In this document: positions 36,484 through 45,263 of the stretch, one piece after another
Numbering within the stretch: the stretch's first letter is position 1
Layout: every line of letters starts with the position of its first letter
NCBI GenBank assembly: GCA_012521815.1
Contig: JAAYLR010000014.1
Location: 1-54,365 of the forward strand
Length of the DNA: 54,365 nucleotides
DNA from: Acidobacteriota bacterium
GTDB lineage: Bacteria; Acidobacteriota; Thermoanaerobaculia; Multivoradales; JAGPDF01
Reading direction: 5' to 3'
Translations under genes and position numbers: made by a program
The notes under the pieces: generated by a model
Seen by the model: only the letters and a program-made list of their open reading frames with translations
Databases searched by the model: none
What the model was told of the DNA's origin: nothing

Positions 36484-36495
<12 letters not shown>
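35557..36495 (-). CDS. ldcA: LD-carboxypeptidase, S66 family
   Basis: Removes the terminal D-Ala from muropeptide tetrapeptides (or related MccF-like peptide hydrolysis) in peptidoglycan recycling. The 312-residue protein shows the family motifs FARGGHGVLRLLP (about 88-100), LVGYSDLTPLL with the nucleophilic Ser, FHGPM, ILFWEEVGEPAYRLDRML with the Glu, and SGHTVPNLTLPLG with the His. A short Gly/Ser-rich insertion lies before the last motif. The only possible start is GTG 36495, inside the 3' strand of the RNase P RNA P1 helix, and no SD is visible. Stop overlaps the FHA gene start. Confidence 0.9.
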
Positions 36496-36879
<384 letters not shown>

Positions 36880-36884
36880 GGTTC

Positions 36885-36890
36885 AGTCTA
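36885..36890 (-). promoter_or_regulatory. Putative -10 box of rnpB
   Basis: TAGACT (four of six) on the minus strand ends 7 bases before the first base of helix P1, the expected distance to a transcription start at about 36878. No good -35 box is visible 17 bases upstream. It overlaps the end region of the preceding gene. Confidence 0.45.
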
Positions 36891-36908
36891 GCGCATTCGG
36901 CGGCGGGC

Positions 36909-38411
36909 TCAGCCTTTGCGGAAGAAGCGGCCGAGCAGACCGCCCTCGCCCCGATTCTCGGCGGCGATCCTCTCCTCGAGCTCCTGACGCCGGGCGAGCG
37001 CGACCTGGTGGGTGGAGTCGATGCGCAGGATCGTGTGGTACTGCACGCGCGCCCGGGGCAGCTCGCCGAGCTTCTCCAGGATGCGGGCGAGCTCGAGACG
37101 GGGCGGAATCTCCCGCGGCGAGAGAGAGATCCCGCGCAGATAGCTCGTGGCGGCCCGCCGGAGCCAGTTCGGGTTGCGGGCCTGGAGACGGCCGAGGTTC
37201 AGGAAATACTCCGCGTGCGTGGGATCGGTGGCGGTGGCGAGCGTGAGCATCTCGATCGCGAAATGGATCTCGGCGCGCGCCTCGTATGCCATCGCCCGCT
37301 CGAAATAGGAACGGGCGAGCTCCTCGCGCTCTTCCTGGCGAGCGGCGGTCGGGCTCGTCTCGGTGACGGCCGCCGCCTCCGGGCCGAGACCATGCTGGCG
37401 GTCGTAGTCGCGGCGGCGTTCGTTGTCGCTGAGCGTGAGGTAGGCCGTGGTCATGCTGTCGAAGAGCTCGGTGAGGGCTCCGGCCGACTCCTCGAGCCCG
37501 AGCTCCCCGGCACGCAGCGGATGGACGAGCCTCGCCATCTCCTCGTAGGCCCGCTGGACCTCGTCGGTCGAAGCGAACGGCCCGATGCCGAGCAGCTGGT
37601 AATGGTCGAGGTCCTCTCGCGTCGCCAGCAGCTCCATCACCCGTGACCGCTGGGATTCCAGATCGCCGTCGAGCGGCTTCTCCTCGAGGAACGACGCGAT
37701 CCGGAGGCGGAGCCGCTGCAACGTCTCGCTCTGGAACTCGAAGGCGCCGGTCTCGACGCGCGGCCTGTCGAGCGACCGGAGGTAGCCGGCCGCGGCGAGC
37801 TTCGCCGCCGTCTCGAGCAGCTCGGCTCGCGGCACCGGGGTGTCTTCGAGCAGATCCCGCAGCGTCCGCGGCTGGCGGAGCTGCTCGAGCACCCACTGCT
37901 CGGCCGGGTTGAAGGAGCCCGAACGCTTCGGCACCGTGATCCACCGCGCCCGCTCGCCGCCGAGCTTCGCCAACGGGTCCGTCGCCGGCGGCCCGGGGAG
38001 CGCGGAGGGTCTGGATTCGGCGGGCGGTTCGGCGGCCTCGGGTGAGGTAGAGGCCCCGCCGAGCCGGGCGAACTCCAGCGTCGGGAGGGGCCCGACGAGC
38101 TCGCCGCCGCTGTCGTCTTTGCTCTCCAGGAAGCGGTAGCTCCCCTCGCGCCAGCTCGAGGTCAGGTCGACCATCCGCTGGACCAGCGCCGTGAGCTCAT
38201 GTCCGTCGGAGTGTTCCTCGGCGAGCAGCGCCGCCAGCCGGCGCGCGAGCGGGGTGGCAGCCGGCAGGTAGATCTCTCCGCGAACGAAATGGAGCTTCCG
38301 GCGCTGCCCCTGCATCTCGATCTCGAGCGTACCGGTCGCCTCGGCCGCGTGGAGGTCGCGCACCAGATCGGGCAAGGCGCGGATGGCTAACTCTCCCTGC
38401 ATCTCCTTCAT
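36909..38411 (-). CDS. DUF4388 (PATAN) / J-like / TPR protein lacking the HPD motif
   Basis: A 500-residue protein with three parts. Residues 1-95 resemble DUF4388/PATAN (ATGTLEIEMQ and LHFVRGEIYLP), a module found in gliding- and signalling-related proteins. After a Pro/Ala linker and a helical winged-helix-like region (about 165-210), residues about 265-335 form a J-like domain (HYQLLGIGPFAS, then YEEMARLVHPLRAG, then LSDNERRRDYDRQ). The J-domain catalytic HPD is HPL (297-299), so it probably cannot stimulate DnaK. Residues 340-490 hold TPR-like repeats. It starts in the uvrC stop codon (ATGA). Confidence 0.82.
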   Translation of the reverse strand: MKEMQGELAIRALPDLVRDLHAAEATGTLEIEMQGQRRKLHFVRGEIYLPAATPLARRLAALLAEEHSDGHELTALVQRMVDLTSSWREGSYRFLESKDDSGGELVGPLPTLEFARLGGASTSPEAAEPPAESRPSALPGPPATDPLAKLGGERARWITVPKRSGSFNPAEQWVLEQLRQPRTLRDLLEDTPVPRAELLETAAKLAAAGYLRSLDRPRVETGAFEFQSETLQRLRLRIASFLEEKPLDGDLESQRSRVMELLATREDLDHYQLLGIGPFASTDEVQRAYEEMARLVHPLRAGELGLEESAGALTELFDSMTTAYLTLSDNERRRDYDRQHGLGPEAAAVTETSPTAARQEEREELARSYFERAMAYEARAEIHFAIEMLTLATATDPTHAEYFLNLGRLQARNPNWLRRAATSYLRGISLSPREIPPRLELARILEKLGELPRARVQYHTILRIDSTHQVALARRQELEERIAAENRGEGGLLGRFFRKG

Positions 38412-40243
38412 TCCCGGTTCGGTCCGGCGCCGATTCTAGCCGAGTCGCCGTCGGCAGCGGCGAACCAGGCCCGGAGCCGCCCGGCGAGGGCGGGTCCCAC
38501 GCTGCGCGCGAGTTCCGCTTCGCTCGCCGCCGCCACGCCAGCCGCCGATCCGAACTCCCGCAGGAGCCGCTGCCGCCGGCGCGGGCCGATGCCCGGCACC
38601 TCGTCGAGGCGGCTCGCGAGCGCCTCGCGCGAACGCCGCCGCCGGTGCCGGGTGATGGCGAAGCGGTGGGCCTCGTCCCGCAATCGCTGGAGGAGCTGGA
38701 GGCCGGGATCCCGGGCCGGGAGCCGCAGCGGCTCGGCCCGTCCGGGGAGATAGAGCTCCTCCTCCCGTTCGGCGAGGCCGACCACCGGGATCTCCTCGAC
38801 TCCGACCGTCGCCAGCGCCTCCAGCACCGCGTTGAGCTGCCCCCGGCCGCCGTCCACGAGGAGGAGATCGGGGGGACCGCTCGCGCCGCCGGCTCCGGCC
38901 ACGCGCCCGAGGTGCCGTTCCACCGCCTGCCGGAGCGAGGCGAAGTCGTCCTGCCGCGCGCTGCCGCGGATCGCGAAGCTGCGGTAGCCCGACTTGAGGA
39001 GGCGGCCCTCCTGCCAGACGACGAGGGAGGCGTAGGTCTGCGCCCCGTGGAAGGTGGAGACGTCGACCCCCTCGATCCGGCGGGGCGGTTCGGGCAGCTC
39101 CAGGAGCTCCTGGAGCGCGAGCGCCCCGGCGTCCGTTTCGGCCCCACGGAAACGGCGGCGGAAGGCGAGATTGGCGTTGCGCCGGGCGAGCTCGAGCCGC
39201 GAGGCCCAGGCGCCCCGCTGCGGCTGCCGGAGCTGGACCCGTCTCCCCCGGCGCTCCGAGAGCCAGCCGGAAAGCGCCTCGGGCTCCGCCACCGCCGTGG
39301 GCAGGTGAACCTCGGCCGGAAGGAACGTGGTGCGGGCGTAATACTGCGGGAGCAGCTCGGCGAGGAGGTCGGCCGGGGCGACCGGATCGGTCCCCTCCCA
39401 GAAGAGCTCGTGGCGATCGATGACCTGGCCGCCGCGCATGACGAGCACCGCGATCGCCGCCTGGTTCTTCTGGACATGGACACCGAAGACGTCCACGTCG
39501 TCGCCGGTGACGGTGCTCAGCCGGTTGCCGCCGGTGAACGCCTCGACCTCCGCGGCCAGATCGCGCAGCCGGGCGGCCTCCTCGAAAGCGAGCCGCTCGG
39601 CAGCCTCCTCCATCTCCCGGCGCAGGTCGCGCAGCAGCTTCTCGGTGCGCCCGCCGAGAAACTGCCGCGCCCGCTCCACCGCAGCCCCGTACTCCGCTGC
39701 GGTGGTCAGTCCGGCCACACACGGCGCGAGGCAGCGCTTCAGGTCGTAGTAGAGGCAGGGGCGCGGCAGCCGGCCGTCGATCTCGATCCGGCAGGTGCGG
39801 ACGCCGAACAGCTTCTGGACGATCTTGATCGCCCGCCGGGCGAGGCCGCCGGGCAGGAAGGGGCCGAAATAGTCGGCACCGTCGGCCCGGATCCGGCGGG
39901 TGAAGGCGATCCGCGGCCACGGCTCGGCGGTCAGCTTCAGGTACGGATAGGTCTTGTCGTCGCGCAGCAGGATGTTGAACCGAGGGTGGTGCCGCTTGAT
40001 CCACTGGTTCTCGAGCTCGAGCGCCTCGATCTCGTCGCGGGTGACGAGGAAGTCGAGGTCGACCGCCTCCGCCAGCATCCGCTCGAGCCGCGGTTCGAGC
40101 TCCCGCGCGAGGTAGGAGGCGACCCGCCGCCGGAGAGAGCGCGCCTTGCCGACGTAGAGCGGCTGCCCCTCGGGGCCGAGGAAGATGTAGATCCCCGGCT
40201 CGTCCGGCAGCGATCCGATCTTCTCGCGCAGCGTCCCGGTCAC
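38408..40243 (-). CDS. uvrC: Excinuclease ABC subunit C
   Basis: The dual nuclease of nucleotide excision repair. The 611-residue protein has the N-terminal GIY-YIG domain (PDEPGIYIFLGPEGQPLYVGKA, core GIYIFLG), a Cys-rich motif RPCLYYDLKRCLAPCVAG, a UVR motif (about 200-235), the RNase H-like 5' nuclease domain (EGVDVSTFHGAQTYAS, DLLLVDGGRGQLNA) and a C-terminal HhH pair (about 545-600). Length fits. GTG start 3 bases after the uvrB stop; the stop overlaps the PATAN/J-like gene. uvrA is not in the window. Confidence 0.96.
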   Translation of the reverse strand: MTGTLREKIGSLPDEPGIYIFLGPEGQPLYVGKARSLRRRVASYLARELEPRLERMLAEAVDLDFLVTRDEIEALELENQWIKRHHPRFNILLRDDKTYPYLKLTAEPWPRIAFTRRIRADGADYFGPFLPGGLARRAIKIVQKLFGVRTCRIEIDGRLPRPCLYYDLKRCLAPCVAGLTTAAEYGAAVERARQFLGGRTEKLLRDLRREMEEAAERLAFEEAARLRDLAAEVEAFTGGNRLSTVTGDDVDVFGVHVQKNQAAIAVLVMRGGQVIDRHELFWEGTDPVAPADLLAELLPQYYARTTFLPAEVHLPTAVAEPEALSGWLSERRGRRVQLRQPQRGAWASRLELARRNANLAFRRRFRGAETDAGALALQELLELPEPPRRIEGVDVSTFHGAQTYASLVVWQEGRLLKSGYRSFAIRGSARQDDFASLRQAVERHLGRVAGAGGASGPPDLLLVDGGRGQLNAVLEALATVGVEEIPVVGLAEREEELYLPGRAEPLRLPARDPGLQLLQRLRDEAHRFAITRHRRRRSREALASRLDEVPGIGPRRRQRLLREFGSAAGVAAASEAELARSVGPALAGRLRAWFAAADGDSARIGAGPNRE

Positions 40244-40246
40244 TGC

Positions 40247-42238
40247 TCAGCCCCGGAAGATCTGCAGCTCGCGCAGCTCGCGGATCCGGTCCCGGAGCAT
40301 CGCGGCCTCCTCGAACTCGAGGCGCTTGGCGGCGGCCCGCATCTCCCGCTCCAGGCGGGAGATCCGCTCGGGCAGCGGCGTCGCCTCGTCCTCCGCCACG
40401 AGACCGGCGAGCGCCGCGCCGGCGTCGTGGTAGTCGAGGTTCGCGAGCGCCACGAGCGGGTTGTGGATCTCCTTGAGGATCGTCCGCGGCTCGATGCCGT
40501 GCTCGCGGTTGAAGGCGGCCTGCCGCTCCCGCCGTCGCCGGGTCTCCTCCATCGCCCGGCGCATCGCCTCGGTGACCCGATCGCCGTAGAGGAGCACCCG
40601 CCCGTTGAGGTTGCGCGCCGCCCGCCCGGCGGTCTGGACGAGCGCGGTCTCGCTCCGCAGGAACCCCTCCTTGTCCGCGTCGAGGATCGCCACGAGGGAG
40701 ACCTCCGGCAGATCGAGCCCTTCGCGCAGGAGGTTGATCCCCACGAGGACATCGAACTCCCCGCGGCGCAGCGCGGTGACGATCTCGACCCGTTCGAGGG
40801 TCACGACGTCGCTGTGCAGGTACCGGACCCGGATCCCGATCTCCAGCAGGTACTGCGTCAGCTCCTCGGCCATCCGCTTGGTGAGCGTCGTCACGAGCAC
40901 CCTCTCCTTGCGGGCGATCACTTCGCGGATCCGCTGCAGGAGGTCGTCGACCTGCCCGCGCGCCGGGCGGTGCTCGATCTCCGGATCGAGGAGCCCGGTG
41001 GGCCGGATCAGCTGCTCGACCACGACCCCGCCGGTGCGCTCGAGCTCGAACGGGGCGGGCGTGGCCGAGACGTAGAGCCGCTGCCCCACCCGGGCATCGA
41101 ACTCGGCGAAGGTGAGCGGGTGGTTGTCGACGGCGCTCGGCAGCCGGAAGCCGAACTCGACGAGCGTCTCCTTGCGCGAGCGGTCGCCGTTGTACATGCC
41201 GCGCACCTGGGGGATCGTCTGGTGGCTCTCGTCGACGACCAGCAGGAAGTCGTCCGGGAAGTAGTCGAGGAGCGTCGGCGGCGGCTCGCCCGGCGCCCGC
41301 CCGGTCAGGTGCCGGGAGTAGTTCTCGATCCCGTGGCAGTAGCCGACCTCGGCGAGCATCTCGAGGTCGAAGAGGGTCCGCTGCTCGAGGCGCTGCCGTT
41401 CGAGCAGCTTCCCCTCCCCCTCGAGGAAGGCGAGCCGTTCCCGGAGCTCGTCGCGGATGCTCTCGCGGGCCGCCGCGAGCCGGTCGGGCGGGGTCACGTA
41501 ATGGCTCTGCGGGTAGAGGGCGATCCGCGACGGCTCCTCGAGGATCTCGCCGCGCAGCGGATCGAAGAGCGCCAGCCGTTCGATCTCGTCACCGAAGAAC
41601 TCGATCCGCGCCGCCCGCTCGTCGTAGGCGGGCAGGACTTCGAGGGTGTCCCCGCGCACCCGGAACGAGCCGGGGTGGAGGTCGAGCGAGGTGCGTTCGT
41701 ACTGCATCTCGGCGAGGCGCCGCAGTGCCGCGTCGAGGCTCATCGTCGCCCCCTGATCGAAGAGGAGCAGCATCCCGAAGAATGCTTCCGGGGAGCCGAG
41801 GCCGTAGATGCAGGAGACCGAGGCGACGATGAGCACGTCCCGCCGCTCGAAGAGGGTCTTCGTCGCCCGCAGCCGGAGGCGGTCGATCTCCTCGTTGATG
41901 CTCACCTCCTTCTCGATGTAGGTGTCGCTCTGGGGGACGTACGCCTCGGGCTGGTAGTAGTCGTAGTAGGAGACGAAGAACTCGTCGGCGTCGTGCGGGA
42001 AGAAGGCACGGAACTCCTGGTAGAGCTGTGCCGCGAGCGTCTTGTTGTGGGAGAGGACGAGGGTCGGGCGGTCGAGCGCCTCGACCACCTTCGCCACCGT
42101 GAAGGTCTTGCCCGAGCCGGTGACCCCGAGCAGGACCTGCTCCCGCGCTCCCTCACGGAAACCCGCCACGAGGCTCGCGATCGCCTCGGGCTGGTCCCCC
42201 TGCGGAACGAACGGGGTTTCGAGCCGGAAGGAGCCCAC
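40247..42238 (-). CDS. uvrB: Excinuclease ABC subunit B
   Basis: The damage-verifying helicase-like subunit. The 663-residue protein has Walker [15 protein letters not shown] (about 39-52), the beta-hairpin region [21 protein letters not shown] (core [12 protein letters not shown]), Walker [21 protein letters not shown] and the C-terminal UVR motif (last 40 residues, [21 protein letters not shown]) that contacts UvrC. Length matches (E. coli 673). GTG start without a clear SD; GAGG is 14 bases upstream. It leads the uvrB-uvrC operon. Confidence 0.97.
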   Translation of the reverse strand: MGSFRLETPFVPQGDQPEAIASLVAGFREGAREQVLLGVTGSGKTFTVAKVVEALDRPTLVLSHNKTLAAQLYQEFRAFFPHDADEFFVSYYDYYQPEAYVPQSDTYIEKEVSINEEIDRLRLRATKTLFERRDVLIVASVSCIYGLGSPEAFFGMLLLFDQGATMSLDAALRRLAEMQYERTSLDLHPGSFRVRGDTLEVLPAYDERAARIEFFGDEIERLALFDPLRGEILEEPSRIALYPQSHYVTPPDRLAAARESIRDELRERLAFLEGEGKLLERQRLEQRTLFDLEMLAEVGYCHGIENYSRHLTGRAPGEPPPTLLDYFPDDFLLVVDESHQTIPQVRGMYNGDRSRKETLVEFGFRLPSAVDNHPLTFAEFDARVGQRLYVSATPAPFELERTGGVVVEQLIRPTGLLDPEIEHRPARGQVDDLLQRIREVIARKERVLVTTLTKRMAEELTQYLLEIGIRVRYLHSDVVTLERVEIVTALRRGEFDVLVGINLLREGLDLPEVSLVAILDADKEGFLRSETALVQTAGRAARNLNGRVLLYGDRVTEAMRRAMEETRRRRERQAAFNREHGIEPRTILKEIHNPLVALANLDYHDAGAALAGLVAEDEATPLPERISRLEREMRAAAKRLEFEEAAMLRDRIRELRELQIFRG

Positions 42239-42253
42239 GCCGCGCCGGGGACC

Positions 42254-42724
42254 TCAGTCGGCGGGCGGCGCCGCCGTCGACTCCTGGCGGGCGGGGACCG
42301 CTTCGAGCGCTGCGATCAGGGCGAGGCACTCCTCGCGATCCAGCCGCGTGCCGGGCGGTCGGCCCGCGGTCGCGCCCAGCTTCGTCTGGAGCCGCTGCAG
42401 GGCTGCGGCGTCGATCTCCCGCCGCTGCACCGCCACCCGGACCCCCTCGAAGGCGGCGCGGAACCGGTCGCGCTCCTCCGGAGTGAAGTCCGCGGGCAGC
42501 TGCGTGGCGATCTGCGCCTCCATCTTCCGCAGCGTCCAGGCGAACAGGTCGCCGGCCTTGAAGAGGAAGACGACGGCGGCGATTCCGAGCAGCAGCGCCG
42601 AGAAGCCGCAGCCGATCAGGGCGTAGCGCCCGCAGCCGGATGGCGCGGCCGGGCGCCCGGGCGAAAAAGGAAGGGGCGGAACGGTTGGCGGCTCCGCCCG
42701 GGGCTCAGAGGGAAGGTCGGTCAT
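42254..42724 (-). CDS. Single-pass membrane protein of unknown function
   Basis: No family recognised. The 156-residue product has a Pro-rich cytoplasmic N-terminus (1-28), one hydrophobic helix (about 32-55, LIGCGFSALLLGIAAVVFLF) and a helical C-terminal part (about 60-140). It precedes uvrB by 15 bases and is divergent from PBP1A, with 86 bases between the starts. The start ATG has GGAGAG three bases upstream. It is probably co-transcribed with uvrBC but has no obvious link to repair. Confidence 0.65.
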   Translation of the reverse strand: MTDLPSEPRAEPPTVPPLPFSPGRPAAPSGCGRYALIGCGFSALLLGIAAVVFLFKAGDLFAWTLRKMEAQIATQLPADFTPEERDRFRAAFEGVRVAVQRREIDAAALQRLQTKLGATAGRPPGTRLDREECLALIAALEAVPARQESTAAPPAD

Positions 42725-42795
42725 GGGCTCTCCACGCCAGCCGGCGTTGCGTTTCGAACACGGCCTCTCTCTATCACAGGCGTGCCGGGTCCCGC

Positions 42796-42804
42796 TGCTA
42801 GTAT
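42796..42804 (+). promoter_or_regulatory. Extended -10 promoter of the PBP1A gene
   Basis: TGCTAGTAT reads as an extended -10 (TGn plus TAGTAT, four of six). Six bases separate it from the GTG start at 42811, so the transcript would begin at or next to the start codon. There is no ribosome binding site in between. Confidence 0.5.
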
Positions 42805-42810
42805 CCCGCC

Positions 42811-45240
42811 GTGAGCCCCCCCTCCCTGCCCGCTCGTTTCCGGATCGCGATCGCCCGCCGGCCTTGGTTGCGATGGCTGTTGCCGGCGCTGCTGGCGCTC
42901 GCCGGAGGCAGCCTGGTCGGGATGGGCATCGGCGCGGCGATCCACATGCCGAAGGTGGAGACGCTCGCCGAGTTCCGTCCGAGCCTCGTCACCCGCCTCC
43001 AGGATCGGGAGGGCGAGGTCTTCACCACCTATGCCCGGGAGCGGCGCGAGCTGCTGGCCGAAGGGGAGATGCCACCGCTGCTCCAGGGCGCGGTGCTCGC
43101 CGCCGAGGACGCCGACTTCTTCCGGCACGGCGGGATCGACGTCGTGGGCGTGGCGCGGGCGGTCCTGGTCAATTTCCAGCGGGGTCGCCGCGCCCAGGGT
43201 GCCTCCACGATCACCATGCAGCTCGCCCGCAAGCTCTTCCTCACCCCGCAGAAGAGCTGGCAACGGAAGATCGAGGAAGCCCTCCTCGCGGTGGAGCTCG
43301 AGAAGTCGCTCTCGAAGCAGCAGATCCTCACGCTCTACTGCAACCTCTCCTTCCTCGGGCATGGCAACTACGGGATGCAGTCGGCCTCCCGCTACTACTT
43401 CGGGAAGCCGGTCGCCGAGCTGGACGCCGCCGAAGCGGCGACGCTCGCGGGGATCCTCCAGCGCCCGAGCGAGTACAGCCCGTACCGCCGGCCGGAGCTG
43501 GTGACCCGGCGCCGGAACTACGTCCTCGACCGGATGCTCGCCGAGGGCTATCTCGACCCGGCCGCGCACGCCGCCGCCGTGGCGGCACCGCTGGTCGTGC
43601 GGGAGCACCGGGCGCGGGCGGAGAGCGGGAGCTACTTCGCCGAAGAGGTGCGCAAGCAGCTCGAGGCGCGCTTCGGCGCCGAGCGCCTCTACGGCGACGG
43701 GCTGCGCGTCCGCACCACCCTGGACCTTCGCCTTCAGCGCGCCACCGAGGAAGCGTTGCGGGATGGCCTGCTGCGGCTCGATCACCGGCGGGGCTGGCGC
43801 GGCCCGTTGCGCCGGGATCTGGCGCTCGACACCGTCGTCACGGAAGAGGAGGCCGACGAGAGCCGCAACCCCCTCCCGGGCCTCTGGCTGCCCGGTCTGG
43901 TCGTCGCGCTCGAAGGGGAGACCGCCAGGATACGTCTGCCCGAAGGCGAAGCGACCCTCACCCGCCGGGGCGTGAGCTGGACCGGCCGGCAGCGGGTCGC
44001 CGAGGTGCTGCGGCCCGGCGATCTCGCCTGGTTCCGGTGGGCCCGGGAGAGCGAACGCCGGGAGGGGCGGGAACCGCCCTTCCTCGTGCTCGAACAGGAG
44101 CCGGTGGTCGAAGGGGCGGCGATCGTGCTCGAGTCGGGCACCGGCGCCGTGCGCGCCCTGGTGGGTGGCTGGAACTTCGCGCGCAACAAGTTCAATCGCG
44201 CCACGCAGGCCCAGCGGCAGGTCGGCTCCGCGTTCAAGCCGTTCGTCTACGGAGCCGCCTTCGAGCAGGGTTTCTCCCCCGCCGACACCCTCTTCGACGC
44301 GCCGGCGGCGTTCCTCGGCGCCGACGGCCTGCGCAGCTACAGCCCGCGCAACTACTACCGCCGGTACGACGGGATCCTCACCCTCCGGCGGGCACTCGAG
44401 CTCTCGGTGAACGTCCCGGCGGTCAAGCTCCTCGATCTCATCGGGGTCGACCGGGTCGTCGATTTCGCTCACCGTGCCGGCATCCATTCGCCGCTTCCGC
44501 CCTACCCCAGCCTCGCGCTCGGTTCGGCCGACCTCGTGCCGATGGAGGTCGCGGCGGCCTATGCCGCGATCGCCAACCTCGGCATCCATCTCGAGCCGTA
44601 TCTCATCGAACGGGTCAGCACCCGCGAGGGGGTCGTCCTCGAAGAGCACCAGGCCCTGGCCTCGAAGGTCACCGAGCCCGAGGTCGCCTACGTGCTCCTC
44701 CACGTGCTCGAAGGGGTGATCGACCGGGGCACGGCCGCGAGCGCGGCGCGCCTGCCGCTCGATCTCGCGGGCAAGACCGGCACCACCAACGGCTACACCG
44801 ATGCCTGGTTCGTGGGGATGACGCCCCGGTACACGATCCTCGTCTGGATCGGGCACGACCAGAAACGGAGCATCGGCAACCGGATGACCGGGGCCGAGGC
44901 GGCGCTGCCGATCTGGCGCGCGATCGTCGAAACCGGGCTGGCGGAGGGCTGGCTCGCGGAGGGCGAACGGTTCTCCCGTCCCCCCGGCGTCGTCACCGCG
45001 ATGATCGACTACCGCTCGGGCCTCCTCGCCACCCCGGCTTCGCCCCGACCGCTCGAGGAGGCGTTCGTTCCCGGTACCGTTCCCTCGCGCGAGTACGAGC
45101 CGCGCTGGGAACGGATCCTGGAGCTGCCCTGGCCACAGCAGCGGGCCTTCTACCGGCCGCGTGACCGGGAGGCGATGCCCGAAGGGGTCGAGGACTGGAA
45201 CGCGATCGTGCAGGCCTGGGAGGCCGAAGGGGAGGAGTGA
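42811..45240 (+). CDS. Class A penicillin-binding protein (PBP1A type)
   Basis: A bifunctional peptidoglycan glycosyltransferase/DD-transpeptidase in the inner membrane. The 809-residue protein has one N-terminal helix (about 22-46), a GT51 domain (about 55-230; catalytic Glu99 in LAAEDADFFRHGG, GASTITMQLARKLFL and EEALLAVELE), an OB-like insertion (about 290-420) and the transpeptidase with S473-x-x-K476 (GSAFKPF), S532-V-N534 and K655-T-G. Length is typical for PBP1A. It is the only long plus-strand gene, divergent from the uvrB operon and convergent with the methyltransferase gene. Confidence 0.95.
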   Translation: MSPPSLPARFRIAIARRPWLRWLLPALLALAGGSLVGMGIGAAIHMPKVETLAEFRPSLVTRLQDREGEVFTTYARERRELLAEGEMPPLLQGAVLAAEDADFFRHGGIDVVGVARAVLVNFQRGRRAQGASTITMQLARKLFLTPQKSWQRKIEEALLAVELEKSLSKQQILTLYCNLSFLGHGNYGMQSASRYYFGKPVAELDAAEAATLAGILQRPSEYSPYRRPELVTRRRNYVLDRMLAEGYLDPAAHAAAVAAPLVVREHRARAESGSYFAEEVRKQLEARFGAERLYGDGLRVRTTLDLRLQRATEEALRDGLLRLDHRRGWRGPLRRDLALDTVVTEEEADESRNPLPGLWLPGLVVALEGETARIRLPEGEATLTRRGVSWTGRQRVAEVLRPGDLAWFRWARESERREGREPPFLVLEQEPVVEGAAIVLESGTGAVRALVGGWNFARNKFNRATQAQRQVGSAFKPFVYGAAFEQGFSPADTLFDAPAAFLGADGLRSYSPRNYYRRYDGILTLRRALELSVNVPAVKLLDLIGVDRVVDFAHRAGIHSPLPPYPSLALGSADLVPMEVAAAYAAIANLGIHLEPYLIERVSTREGVVLEEHQALASKVTEPEVAYVLLHVLEGVIDRGTAASAARLPLDLAGKTGTTNGYTDAWFVGMTPRYTILVWIGHDQKRSIGNRMTGAEAALPIWRAIVETGLAEGWLAEGERFSRPPGVVTAMIDYRSGLLATPASPRPLEEAFVPGTVPSREYEPRWERILELPWPQQRAFYRPRDREAMPEGVEDWNAIVQAWEAEGEE

Positions 45241-45244
45241 GGGG

Positions 45245-45263
45245 CTGAGCCCGCCGGGCTCAG
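45245..45263. terminator. Bidirectional hairpin between convergent genes
   Basis: CTGAGCCC-GCC-GGGCTCAG forms an 8-bp stem with a 3-base loop, 4 bases after the PBP1A stop. It contains the methyltransferase stop codon (45260-45262). No T tract is present on either side. Confidence 0.6.

Noticed and set aside
38645-42814. A 1389-codon open frame on the plus strand opposite uvrC and uvrB
   Set aside because: It is antisense to two clearly conserved genes; its translation is Arg/Glu/Gly/Pro/Leu-rich with no domain, as expected from high-GC codon bias.
42721-44856. A 711-codon minus-strand open frame opposite PBP1A
   Set aside because: PBP1A carries all catalytic motifs on the plus strand; the antisense product is low complexity.
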